Source of the DNA: a virus
Virus record (IMG/VR): IMGVR_UViG_3300025132_000411
Span: 1-20,138 of that record
Length of the DNA: 20,138 nucleotides
Strand: one strand, 5' to 3'
Shown: positions 13,478-19,911 of the stretch, piece after piece
How the letters are laid out: each line of letters begins with the position of its first letter
How positions within the stretch are numbered: the stretch's first letter is position 1
The notes under the pieces: generated by a model
Database searches by the model: none
What the model was told of the DNA's origin: nothing
The model's input: only the letters and a program-made list of their open reading frames with translations
Translations under genes and position numbers: made by a program

Positions 13478-13630
13478 ATGCCAGGAAGAATGATGAAACA
13501 AGGTAGAAACCGTGGATCTATGATGAAAAAGAAACGTGGTGGTTCTACTATGATGAAAAAGAAACGTGGTGGTTCTACTATGATGAAAAAGAAACGTGGT
13601 GGTGCTACTAAGAAAAGGAAAAGGAAATAA
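13478..13630 (+). CDS. Tiny repetitive basic protein (MMKKKRGGST repeats)
   Basis: The product has 50 residues with three copies of MMKKKRGGST/A, bounded by MPGRMMKQGRNRGS and KKRKRK. More than a third of the residues are lysine or arginine and there are no acidic residues. The ribosome site AAAGGAG lies inside the end of the portal gene and the start is clear. The composition suggests binding to DNA, RNA or an acidic protein, perhaps within the capsid, but no function is known to me. It is the first of six small basic genes between the portal and the nuclease. Similar MMK/RGG-rich small proteins are, from memory, common in uncultured marine phages. Confidence 0.8.
   Translation: MPGRMMKQGRNRGSMMKKKRGGSTMMKKKRGGSTMMKKKRGGATKKRKRK
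13520..13609 (+). repeat. Three tandem copies of a 30-bp unit
   Basis: The unit begins ATGATGAAAAAGAAACGTGG. Copies lie at 13520-13549, 13550-13579 and 13580-13609. The first two are identical and the third has one change (T to G at 13604). The period is a multiple of three, so copy number can vary without a frameshift. Confidence 0.95.
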
Positions 13631-13631
13631 C

Positions 13632-13787
13632 ATGCCAGGAAATAGAGCAAGTATGATGCGCCAGTTATTGGGGCACGGTGGTGAGTCTGGTATGCCTGCG
13701 GGTAATGCTAACCGTAGAAGAGTTATGTGTATGGACATGGGTGGCATGGCTGACAAAACGATGAAAAATAAAAAGGTGAAAAAGTGA
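13632..13787 (+). CDS. Tiny basic methionine/glycine-rich protein
   Basis: The product has 51 residues, MPGNRASMMRQLLGHGGESGM..., ending DKTMKNKKVKK. It opens like the previous gene (MPG), suggesting shared ancestry, but lacks the repeats. It is rich in methionine, glycine, arginine and lysine, with one cysteine. The start at the ATG at 13632 is supported by the purine-rich AAGGAAAAGG stretch just upstream; an upstream in-frame GTG would sit inside the previous gene. Its stop overlaps the GTG start of the next gene (GTGA). Function unknown. Confidence 0.74.
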   Translation: MPGNRASMMRQLLGHGGESGMPAGNANRRRVMCMDMGGMADKTMKNKKVKK

Positions 13788-13954
13788 AGGAAGTAAAAGT
13801 ACCTAAAGCTAATAGAATAGATTTATCTAAACCCGTTACTTACGGTGAACTTTTAAATAAAAAAGTTTTCGGTATGGGTAAAGGTAAAGCTAAAGGTGGA
13901 GGAGCAGCCACTAAAGGTTTAAGTTATAATATTTGCCCTAGCGGTAAAGAGTAG
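13784..13954 (+). CDS. Small basic glycine/lysine-rich protein
   Basis: The product has 56 residues from a GTG start: VKEVKVPKANRIDLSKPV, then FGMGKGKAKGGGAATKGLSYNICPSGKE. The GMGxGxAxGGGAATKG stretch resembles short glycine-rich phage proteins I recall from marine contigs, none with a known role. The GTGA overlap with the preceding stop and AAAGGTGA just upstream support the start. It ends directly against the GTG of the next gene. It is part of the small basic cassette. Confidence 0.68.
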   Translation: MKEVKVPKANRIDLSKPVTYGELLNKKVFGMGKGKAKGGGAATKGLSYNICPSGKE

Positions 13955-14149
13955 GTGGGTAGCCGTAAGTTCCCTAAGGTAGCTAAAAGTAAAAAAGGCG
14001 TACCTAAGGCTTATTTACAAGGTGCTAAAAACCCTAGTGCTAGAGAAAGAGAAATATTACGTACCCGTAAAAAGTATTTATCGGGTAAAATGACTAGTAA
14101 AGACTTTGAAGCGGTAGAACGCTCAAGGGCTAAAGATAGGAGAAAATAA
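13955..14149 (+). CDS. Small very basic phage protein
   Basis: The product has 64 residues from a GTG start that follows the previous stop with no gap. The pattern KGVPKAYLQGAKNPSAREREILRTRKKYLSGKMTSKDFEAVERSRAKDRRK is one I recall from small conserved proteins in marine phages (VPK.Y..GAKNP...RE.EI..T...Y..GK). It is helical and strongly basic. No biochemical role is known to me; nucleic-acid binding is plausible from charge. The start is only moderately certain because no clear Shine-Dalgarno precedes the GTG. Confidence 0.72.
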   Translation: MGSRKFPKVAKSKKGVPKAYLQGAKNPSAREREILRTRKKYLSGKMTSKDFEAVERSRAKDRRK

Positions 14150-14608
14150 ATGTCAACGCCAGCATGTGTAAAAAAGTATGCTAAAAGTAGCGGTAAGTCC
14201 GAGTCTACTTTAAAAAAAGTTTATAAAAGAGGTCAAGGAGCCTACTTTAGTTCTGGTTCAAGACCAGGACAAAGTTCACACTCTTGGGGTTGCGGTAGAG
14301 TTAGAAGTTTTGCTACGGGTAAAGGCGGAGCACGTAAAGCAGACGCTGACCTTTTAGGTAAAAAGAAAAAGAAAGTTAAAAAAGCTAGAGGAGGCGAAAG
14401 CGTGAGTCAAGAAAGAAAAAAAGTAGCTCAAAAACAAGGTTTAAAACAAGTACCTAAAGGTAATAAAGGTAAGGGTTTATCAAAATTACCTACAGCCGTA
14501 AGGAATAAGATGGGCTTTATGAAAAGGGGCGGAGCAGTAAAGAGCGCCATAGCCAGAGGTTGTGGTCAAGTGATGGAAGATAGGCGTAAAAAAACTAAAT
14601 ACTTTTAA
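14150..14608 (+). CDS. Conserved basic phage protein (DUF5824-like N-terminus)
   Basis: The product has 152 residues. The segment at about 22-70 (LKKVYKRGQGAYFSSGSRPGQSSHSWGCGRVRSFATGKGGARKADADLL) matches, as I recall it, a small domain of unknown function (DUF5824) common in phages and giant viruses. The tail is low in complexity and very basic (KKKKKVKKARGGES, then KRGGAVKSAIARGCG). An RGG-A-V-K motif recalls the RGG tails elsewhere in this window. GATAGGAG before the ATG is a good ribosome site. It shares one base with the next start (TAATG). Confidence 0.78.
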   Translation: MSTPACVKKYAKSSGKSESTLKKVYKRGQGAYFSSGSRPGQSSHSWGCGRVRSFATGKGGARKADADLLGKKKKKVKKARGGESVSQERKKVAQKQGLKQVPKGNKGKGLSKLPTAVRNKMGFMKRGGAVKSAIARGCGQVMEDRRKKTKYF

Positions 14609-14880
14609 TGGCTAAATATCAAGGTAAAACCGTTACTTTAAATAAACCTAGAGCTTTACGTAAAGGAGAGCCAGGATACGGTAAAAAACGTAAGGTAGTT
14701 TTTGTTAGTAAGTGTAGTAGCGACGGCAACCGTATAAAGCGTATAACGTTTGGTGACGCTAAACTAGGCATGCACAAAAATAATAAAGCTAGAAAAAAAT
14801 CATATTGCGCCCGTAGTGGTGGTATAAAAAGCGATAGATGTAGTGCTAACTATTGGGCACGTAGAGACTGGAACTGTTAA
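14608..14880 (+). CDS. Basic cysteine-containing phage protein (DUF6321-like)
   Basis: The product has 90 residues. KPRALRKGEPGYGKKRKVVFVSK, RITFGD and the ending SANYWARRDWNC match a conserved small protein pattern I associate with DUF6321 in marine phages. Cysteines at 36, 67, 78 and 90 could form a zinc site or disulphides. The charge is strongly positive. No function is known. It starts in a TAATG overlap with the gene before and closes the run of six small basic genes; the nuclease gene begins directly after its stop. Confidence 0.78.
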   Translation: MAKYQGKTVTLNKPRALRKGEPGYGKKRKVVFVSKCSSDGNRIKRITFGDAKLGMHKNNKARKKSYCARSGGIKSDRCSANYWARRDWNC

Positions 14881-15246
14881 TTGAGCACACCATATTATTA
14901 TAACTGTAAATTAGACAGAGTCATAGACGGAGACACTATAGACGTTGATATTGATTTAGGCTTTAACGTAGTCTTAGTTAAACAAAGAGTACGGTTAGCA
15001 GGTATTGATACCCCAGAAAGCAGAACACGTAACCTAACAGAAAAAGCTTTAGGACTAAAAGCTAAAGAACGTTTAATAGAACTTTGCGGAGCTGAGCTAC
15101 AATTAAAATCACTAGGTAAAGATAAGTACGGTAGAATATTAGGCGTACCACACACTACAGACGCTGAAGATATTTGTAAGATATTAATAAAAGAAGGTCA
15201 CGCAGTAGAGTACTGGGGTGGCACTAAGACTAAAGTCTGGGGATAA
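14881..15246 (+). CDS. Staphylococcal-nuclease-like (SNase) thermonuclease
   Basis: The product has 121 residues, a single SNase OB-fold domain. All catalytic residues are present: D18 in VIDGDT (13-19), R38, D43 and E46 in VRLAGIDTPES, and R85 in KYGR. Such enzymes use calcium to cut DNA and RNA. No signal peptide is seen, so action is in the host cytoplasm or inside the virion, perhaps on host nucleic acid. The only start that keeps the whole first strand is a TTG directly after the previous stop, without a clear Shine-Dalgarno, suggesting low or coupled expression. Its position between small basic proteins and the co-chaperonin is a recurrent layout in marine phages, from memory. Confidence 0.88.
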   Translation: MSTPYYYNCKLDRVIDGDTIDVDIDLGFNVVLVKQRVRLAGIDTPESRTRNLTEKALGLKAKERLIELCGAELQLKSLGKDKYGRILGVPHTTDAEDICKILIKEGHAVEYWGGTKTKVWG

Positions 15247-15247
15247 T

Positions 15248-15424
15248 ATGTTAGAAAAATTACAAAACCTGTTAGAGGAGAGACAAGAACAATTAAAAGA
15301 TTCTTTAGCAGCAGGTAACATACAAAGTTTTGAAAGTTATCAAAAAATAGTAGGCGAAATAACAGGTCTGTCGTTTGCTATACATACTATTAGAGACCTG
15401 CACAAGGAAAATGATTATGACTAA
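15248..15424 (+). CDS. Small helical protein of the head module
   Basis: The product has 58 residues, MLEKLQNLLEERQEQLKDSLAAGN...YQKIVGEITGLSFAIHTIRDL. It is almost certainly two helices forming a coiled-coil hairpin. I recall similar short proteins (YQ.LVGEI.GL..A...I.DL) next to structural genes in marine phages, with no known role. GGGGAT just before the ATG at 15248 supports this start over an upstream in-frame GTG inside the nuclease gene. It overlaps the co-chaperonin start by 8 bases (ATGACTAA). Confidence 0.8.
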   Translation: MLEKLQNLLEERQEQLKDSLAAGNIQSFESYQKIVGEITGLSFAIHTIRDLHKENDYD

Positions 15425-15890
15425 AGAAGTCGCAGCATTCGGTAAAGGCGGTGAGCCTATACCTAATAATGTAGATAGATTCAAGGATGTAAAACTTGAA
15501 GCTAAAGTAGAAGAAAAAACCTTCGCCCCAGAAGATATACATGGTGATGAGGAGTTACAAGGTAAACTCCCTAAACCAACAGGTTATAGAATGTTAATCT
15601 TACCTTTTAGCCGTAAAGCTAAAACTAAGGGTGGTATTCTATTAGCAGAGTCAACACTAGAAAAAGAGCGTATAGCTACTAATGTTGGGTTTGTAGTTTC
15701 ACTTGGTCCTGACGCTTATAAAGATACTAATAAGTTTCCTGAGGGAGCTTGGTGTAAAGAAAGGGACTGGGTGATATTTGGTAGGTACGCAGGTGCTAGA
15801 CTCAAGATTGAGGGTGGTGAACTGCGTTTGTTAAACGATGATGAAATATTAGCTGTCATAGATAACCCTGAGGATATTGAATCAGCTTAA
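15417..15890 (+). CDS. GroES-like co-chaperonin (Cpn10 family)
   Basis: The product has 157 residues: an N-terminal extension of about 50 followed by a Cpn10 domain (51-148). Visible marks are TGYRMLILPF at the domain start, the mobile loop KTKGGILLAEST (69-80) whose GGILL would contact GroEL, the GxVVSLGP strand, FGRYAGARLK (121-130) and the closing DDEILAVI. It would cap host GroEL to help fold phage proteins, most likely the capsid protein, as T4 gp31 does. The ATG at 15417 is chosen because CAAGGAAA upstream is correctly spaced. The N-terminal extension with GKGGEPIPNN is unusual for GroES. It lies just upstream of the scaffold and capsid genes. Confidence 0.87.
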   Translation: MTKEVAAFGKGGEPIPNNVDRFKDVKLEAKVEEKTFAPEDIHGDEELQGKLPKPTGYRMLILPFSRKAKTKGGILLAESTLEKERIATNVGFVVSLGPDAYKDTNKFPEGAWCKERDWVIFGRYAGARLKIEGGELRLLNDDEILAVIDNPEDIESA

Positions 15891-15919
15891 TATAAATCAC
15901 GCACTTTAAGGAGATAACC

Positions 15920-16819
15920 ATGGCAGAAGAAGCTATGCAAACACAAAGCGAAGAAAACGAAGCTGTTGAAGTTGAGTTAGAACCGCAAGAAGAAACACAA
16001 GAAACACAAGAAACACAAGAAACAGAAAACGTAGAAACTAAAGAACACGAAGATGAAATAGAACAACAAAGCGAAAAAGTAAAAAAACGTATAAATAAAC
16101 TTACCTATAAGGTTAGAGAGGCAGAAAGAAGAGAAAATGCTGCCCTAGAGTATGCTAAAGGTTTACAGAACGAATTAAATAAAACTAAAAATACTCTTTC
16201 AAAAACTGATAAAAACCTTTATGATGAATATAAAGCTAGAGTAGATACTCAGTTGGGTGCAGCTAGGGCTGACTACAAAAAAGCATATGAAGCAGGTGAT
16301 ACAGAAGGCATGCTTCAAGCTCAAGAAGAAGTCGCTAAGTATGCAGTAGAACAAGAGTCTCTTACTCGTGTGCAGGCTCAACAGCAAGAAGAGGCACAGG
16401 CTCAACAGTTACAGCAGGAACAGTACGTTCAACAACCGTTACCTGATCCAGTTTTAACAGCACAGCCTGACCCTAAAGCACAAGAGTGGGCTAGTCGTAA
16501 TGAATGGTTTGGTAAAGACCTAGCTATGACTACTTCAGCTTTTGCTTTTCACAGACAGCTTGTTGAGTCAGAAGGCTACGATCCAACTTCTGATGAATAT
16601 TATTCAGAAGTGGATAAAAGATTAAGAGAGGCTTTTCCTCATAAATATAATGAGGCTCAGTCTCAAGGTAGCGTGAATGAGGTAGTAACTGGTTCTAGCA
16701 GAGGTGCTACTACCACTAGATCTCAATCACGTAAAAAAGTTAAACTCACACCGAGTCAAGTAGCAATAGCTAAAAGATTAGGTGTGCCACTTGAAGAATA
16801 TGCTAAGCATGTTAAATAA
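15920..16819 (+). CDS. Probable capsid scaffolding protein
   Basis: The product has 299 residues. The first 50 are acidic and low in complexity, with tandem ETQ repeats. The middle (50-175) is a long charged helix or coiled coil (KVREAERRENAALEYAKGLQNELNKT), then a Gln-rich stretch (VQAQQQEEAQAQQLQQEQ). The C-terminal 30 residues are basic (SRKKVKLTPSQVAIAKRLGVPLEEYAKHVK). This acidic-helical-basic layout, between co-chaperonin and capsid genes, is typical of scaffolding proteins, which shape the prohead and whose basic end binds the capsid protein. No protease motif is seen. GGAG at about 15910 supports the start. Confidence 0.82.
   Translation: MAEEAMQTQSEENEAVEVELEPQEETQETQETQETENVETKEHEDEIEQQSEKVKKRINKLTYKVREAERRENAALEYAKGLQNELNKTKNTLSKTDKNLYDEYKARVDTQLGAARADYKKAYEAGDTEGMLQAQEEVAKYAVEQESLTRVQAQQQEEAQAQQLQQEQYVQQPLPDPVLTAQPDPKAQEWASRNEWFGKDLAMTTSAFAFHRQLVESEGYDPTSDEYYSEVDKRLREAFPHKYNEAQSQGSVNEVVTGSSRGATTTRSQSRKKVKLTPSQVAIAKRLGVPLEEYAKHVK
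15992..16018 (+). repeat. Three tandem copies of GAAACACAA
   Basis: Exact 9-bp copies at 15992, 16001 and 16010 encode ETQ-ETQ-ETQ; a fourth, diverged copy (GAAACAGAA) follows at 16019. The repeat is in frame within the acidic end of the scaffold gene. Confidence 0.9.
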
Positions 16820-16830
16820 AGGAGAATAAA

Positions 16831-17313
16831 ATGGTAGAAGAAAATAAAACTACTCAAACAGATCGAACTCCTAGATCTGCATCTACAAGAGAAAATACAT
16901 CTCGTAGAAAACCATGGAGCCCCCCGTCTTTATTAGACGCACCTAACCCACCAGAGGGATATGTATACAGATGGATACGTGAATCTATGGTAGGACAATC
17001 AGACCCAGCGAATATGTCAAAACGTATACGTGAAGGATGGGAACCAGTGAGAGCTGAAGACCACCCTGAGTTTGAAGCACCTACTATTGATGACGGTAAA
17101 CACGCTGGAGTCATAGGAGTTGGTGGACTAATTCTCGCTAAGATGCCCTTAGAAACTGTACAAGAAAGGAGATCTTATTACTCCAATCTTGCTAACCAAC
17201 AAATGGAAGCAGTTGACAACGATCTAATGCGAGAAAGTAACTCAAGTATGCCTATTAGTAAACCTAATAGACAATCTAGAGTTACGTTTGGAAAAGGCGG
17301 TGGAGAAGGTTAA
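16831..17313 (+). CDS. Hypothetical head-module protein
   Basis: The product has 160 residues. The N-terminal 30 are polar and disordered-looking. A core of PPEGYVYRWIRESMVG...NMSKRIREGWEPVRAEDHPEF (41-82) is a pattern I recall from proteins that lie between scaffold and capsid genes in marine phages; function unknown, perhaps a minor capsid or assembly factor. The GVIGVGGLILAKMPLE stretch (about 93-108) is hydrophobic but short. The leader TAAAGGAGAATAAAATG is the same as before the gene at 13478, an identical strong ribosome site. The tail is glycine-rich. Confidence 0.8.
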   Translation: MVEENKTTQTDRTPRSASTRENTSRRKPWSPPSLLDAPNPPEGYVYRWIRESMVGQSDPANMSKRIREGWEPVRAEDHPEFEAPTIDDGKHAGVIGVGGLILAKMPLETVQERRSYYSNLANQQMEAVDNDLMRESNSSMPISKPNRQSRVTFGKGGGEG

Positions 17314-17356
17314 TACCTACTCTACCATAACTAGAACTTTATAATAGGTAATAATT

Positions 17357-17896
17357 ATGGCTAATGTCAATGATCCTAATGGTTTTACACCAGCGTATCA
17401 TATGTCAGGCGGTGTAATTCGTCCTAGTGAGTTTGCTATCCAAAGTGGAGCTACAGGTGATATTTTTGCAGGTGATGTAGTGAAATTAGCAAGTGGATAT
17501 GTTTTACAAGCTGGAGCGACAGATGCACCTCTAGGCGTATTTTATGGTGTAGAATATACAGCGACAGATGGTGAGGTAGTTTTTTCAAGAAAATGGCCAA
17601 GCACCACTACTACGCTAGGTTCTGCAGATGCTAAAGCATTTGTATATGCTGACCCGAATATAGTTTATGAGGCACAGTACACAGGTACTCCAACTCAAGC
17701 TGACGTCGGTAAAGTACATACTATCTCTACAACTGCAGGTGATACTAACAACAACCGTTCAAAAGAAGGTGTGACTACAACTACTAATAGTGGTATTGCT
17801 AAACAAGTTGCTTTCGTCGATAGACCAGACAACTCTATAGGTCAATACGCTAGAGGGTATTTTATATTCCCAGCTTCTGTTTTCGGTAACGACTAA
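17357..17896 (+). CDS. Probable head decoration/structural protein
   Basis: The product has 179 residues, mostly beta, starting MANVNDPNGFTPAYHMSGG. The motifs GDIFAGDVVKLASG, PLGVFYGVEYT and FVDRPDNSIGQYARGYF match what I recall of structural proteins placed directly before the capsid gene in many marine phages. Their position and beta-rich fold suggest a capsid decoration (head-stabilising) protein, but this is inferred. There is no cysteine or charged cluster. A TATAAT at 17340-17345 just before the start lacks a clear -35 box. The capsid gene follows 12 bases after its stop. Confidence 0.82.
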   Translation: MANVNDPNGFTPAYHMSGGVIRPSEFAIQSGATGDIFAGDVVKLASGYVLQAGATDAPLGVFYGVEYTATDGEVVFSRKWPSTTTTLGSADAKAFVYADPNIVYEAQYTGTPTQADVGKVHTISTTAGDTNNNRSKEGVTTTTNSGIAKQVAFVDRPDNSIGQYARGYFIFPASVFGND

Positions 17897-17908
17897 AAGG
17901 TGATATAG

Positions 17909-18817
17909 ATGGCGATTAATAGAGCTCAATTAGTAAAAGAACTCGAACCAGGACTAAATGCACTTTTCGGTCTTGAGTACGATAGATATGAAAACGAACA
18001 TGCTGAAATTTTTGATACAGAAAATTCAGACAGAGCGTTTGAAGAAGAAGTTATGTTATCAGGCTTCGCACAAGCTCCTGTAAAAGGTGAGGGTGCTGCG
18101 GTAGCTTATGACACAGCTCAAGAAACTTTCACTGCTCGTTATACACATGAAACTGTAGCTTTAGCGTTTGCGTTGACTGAAGAGGCTATTGAAGATAATC
18201 TTTATGATAGTCTTTCTTCAAGATACACAAGGGCTTTGGCTAGATCAATGTCTACAACGAAGCAAGTAAAAGCAGCAAACGTGCTTAATAATGGTTTCTC
18301 AACTTCCTTTCCAGGAGGCGACGGCAAACCACTCATGACTACTGACCACCCTAGTTTAACTGGTGGTGATCAAGCCAATGAGCCAAGCACAGCAGCAGAC
18401 TTGAATGAAACTTCATTAGAAAATGCTTTAATTGATATTTCAGCGTTTAAAGATGAAAGAGGCATTAAAATTAACGTACAAGCTAGGAAACTAATTATTC
18501 CACCACAACTACAGTTTGTGGCTGAAAGAATACTACAGTCTCCTGGTAGAGTTAACAGCTCAGACAATGATATCAACGCTATGAGAAACATGGGTATGTT
18601 CCCAGAAGGCTACGTAGTAAATCATTATTTAACTGATGCTGATGCGTTCTTTATCAAAACAGATGCACCTAACGGACTTAAACACTTCGTTAGATCTCCA
18701 TTACAAACAGGAATGGAAGGAGACTTTGAAACTGGAAATGTCCGATACAAAGCTAGAGAAAGATACTCTTTTGGCTTTAGTGATTGGAGAGGAATTTTCG
18801 GTTCTCCAGGAGCATAG
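17909..18817 (+). CDS. Major capsid protein, Mu gpT-like
   Basis: The product has 302 residues, typical for an HK97-fold capsid protein of the Mu gpT type. Recognisable parts are the N-terminal MAINRAQLVKELEPGLNALFGLEY, the central PLMTTDHPS, KINVQARKLIIPPQLQFVAERIL (about 190-212) and the C-terminal MEGDFETGNVRYKARERYSFGFSDWRGIFGSPGA. It would form the icosahedral shell. Unlike many HK97-type systems no head protease gene is visible nearby; a separate scaffold gene precedes it. AAGGTGAT upstream is a good ribosome site. A strong terminator 31 bases after the stop ends the unit, so this gene closes the head operon. Confidence 0.92.
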   Translation: MAINRAQLVKELEPGLNALFGLEYDRYENEHAEIFDTENSDRAFEEEVMLSGFAQAPVKGEGAAVAYDTAQETFTARYTHETVALAFALTEEAIEDNLYDSLSSRYTRALARSMSTTKQVKAANVLNNGFSTSFPGGDGKPLMTTDHPSLTGGDQANEPSTAADLNETSLENALIDISAFKDERGIKINVQARKLIIPPQLQFVAERILQSPGRVNSSDNDINAMRNMGMFPEGYVVNHYLTDADAFFIKTDAPNGLKHFVRSPLQTGMEGDFETGNVRYKARERYSFGFSDWRGIFGSPGA

Positions 18818-18848
18818 TTTGGGGTAAGCGTTTTTATAACGTTAAGTT

Positions 18849-18874
18849 AGGGAGCTTCGGCTCCCTTTCTTTTT
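18849..18874 (+). terminator. Intrinsic terminator with UUCG loop
   Basis: AGGGAGC (18849-18855) pairs perfectly with GCTCCCT (18860-18866) around the very stable loop TTCG, followed by TTCTTTTT. It lies 31 bases after the capsid gene stop. Confidence 0.92.
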
Positions 18875-18888
18875 GGGAACAATTAAGT

Positions 18889-18903
18889 TAGAATTAAATT
18901 CTA
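18889..18903. repeat. 15-nt inverted repeat TAGAATT-A-AATTCTA
   Basis: A 7-bp perfect inverted repeat lies around a single base, just downstream of the terminator, overlapping a stretch with a TATATT word at 18907. It could be an operator for a downstream promoter. CTATCG (18921) and CGATAG (18951) form a second, wider inverted repeat. Confidence 0.45.
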
Positions 18904-18981
18904 GGGTATATTAATTTGTTCTATCGACTGACCTAGCAGACAACCCAAGACGATAGATCTTTTTTCCACAGGAGGAAATAA

Positions 18982-19488
18982 ATGGGACAATCAACATTTT
19001 CGGGTCCAATTAGATCATTAGCTGGATTCATAGGCGCAGGTAATGCTAACGTAGTTAGTCTAACTGCTGACACAACCCTTACAGTAGCAGATCACGCTGG
19101 TAAAATACTGTTAACTAACGACGCTGATGGTAAGTTTACTTTACCTAGCATAGTAGCAACAGCTCCAGGCAGAGATGATGATCCTAACCAGTTGAATAAT
19201 TTAGGTGCTACTTTTACTTTTGTAGTAGTAACAGCTGCAACAGATATGGATATTTTAACTGACGGAACTGATAAGTTCGTAGGCGGAGTTTATTTAGGTA
19301 AAGATAACGCTAGTGGTAAGATATTTATTTCTGGTGCTAGTAACGACGTAGTAACTATGAACGGTACAACTAAAGGCGGTATAGCAGGTAGCATAGTCAG
19401 ATGTACAGCTATAGCTAGTGCTAAGTATGCTATTGAAGGCATAGTTTTAGCATCAGGTACTATAGTAACTCCATTCGCTGACGCGTAA
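18982..19488 (+). CDS. Probable virion structural protein
   Basis: The product has 168 residues, beta-rich and low in charge, starting MGQSTFSGPIRSLAGF. The run of TADTTLTVADHAGKILLTNDADGKFTLPSI and NNLGATFTFVVVTAATDMDILTDGTDKF follows a pattern I recall from small structural proteins after the capsid gene in marine phages, possibly fibre- or decoration-like. No enzymatic residues are seen. It has a strong ribosome site (AGGAGG at 18970-18975) and begins a new unit after the capsid terminator. The next gene follows 12 bases after its stop. Confidence 0.8.
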   Translation: MGQSTFSGPIRSLAGFIGAGNANVVSLTADTTLTVADHAGKILLTNDADGKFTLPSIVATAPGRDDDPNQLNNLGATFTFVVVTAATDMDILTDGTDKFVGGVYLGKDNASGKIFISGASNDVVTMNGTTKGGIAGSIVRCTAIASAKYAIEGIVLASGTIVTPFADA

Positions 19489-19500
19489 GGGAGGTAAACT

Positions 19501-19911
19501 ATGGCTGACGCAGTAACATCAACAACCATATTAGATGGTGATAAAGATTTTATAGTTCAGTTGACTAATGTTAGTGATGGCACTGGTGAAAGTGCCGTCG
19601 CTAAAGTAGATGTGAGCGGGTTGACAGCCCGTAAGAGCGACGGAGCAGCATGTACAGGTATTAAGTTAAAAACTGTTTACTACTCAATATTAGGGTTTAC
19701 TAAAATAGGTTTATTTTGGAACGCTACTAGTAATACATTATGTATGGAGTTAAACCCTAGTGCTGATGGCATTTTAGATTTTACACCTTTTGGTGGTCTA
19801 CAAAATACAGCAGGTAGTGGTAAGAACGGTGATTTACTTTTAACCACTACTGGTCATAGCTCAGGTGATACATACCTTATAGTCTTACACTGTATTAAAG
19901 ATTATGAGTAA
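19501..19911 (+). CDS. Probable virion structural protein
   Basis: The product has 136 residues. MADAVTSTTILDGDKDFIVQLTNVSDGTGESAVAKVDVSGL and GLQNTAGSGKNGDLLLTTTGHSSGDTYLIVLHCIKDY resemble a beta-sandwich structural protein family I recall from marine phage structural modules; the exact place in the virion is unknown. GGGAGG lies before the start. Its last base is shared with the next start (TAATG), tying it to the adaptor-like gene that follows and favouring a connector or tail role. Confidence 0.8.
   Translation: MADAVTSTTILDGDKDFIVQLTNVSDGTGESAVAKVDVSGLTARKSDGAACTGIKLKTVYYSILGFTKIGLFWNATSNTLCMELNPSADGILDFTPFGGLQNTAGSGKNGDLLLTTTGHSSGDTYLIVLHCIKDYE

Noticed and set aside
13459-13756. Minus-strand frames opposite the tandem repeat
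   Set aside because: They are shadows of the repetitive basic genes on the + strand; the repeated TTFLFHH-like product is just the complement of the 30-bp repeat.
17340-17345. TATAAT before the decoration protein gene
   Set aside because: A good -10 box, but no acceptable -35 at 15-19 bases and no other support; too weak to call a promoter.
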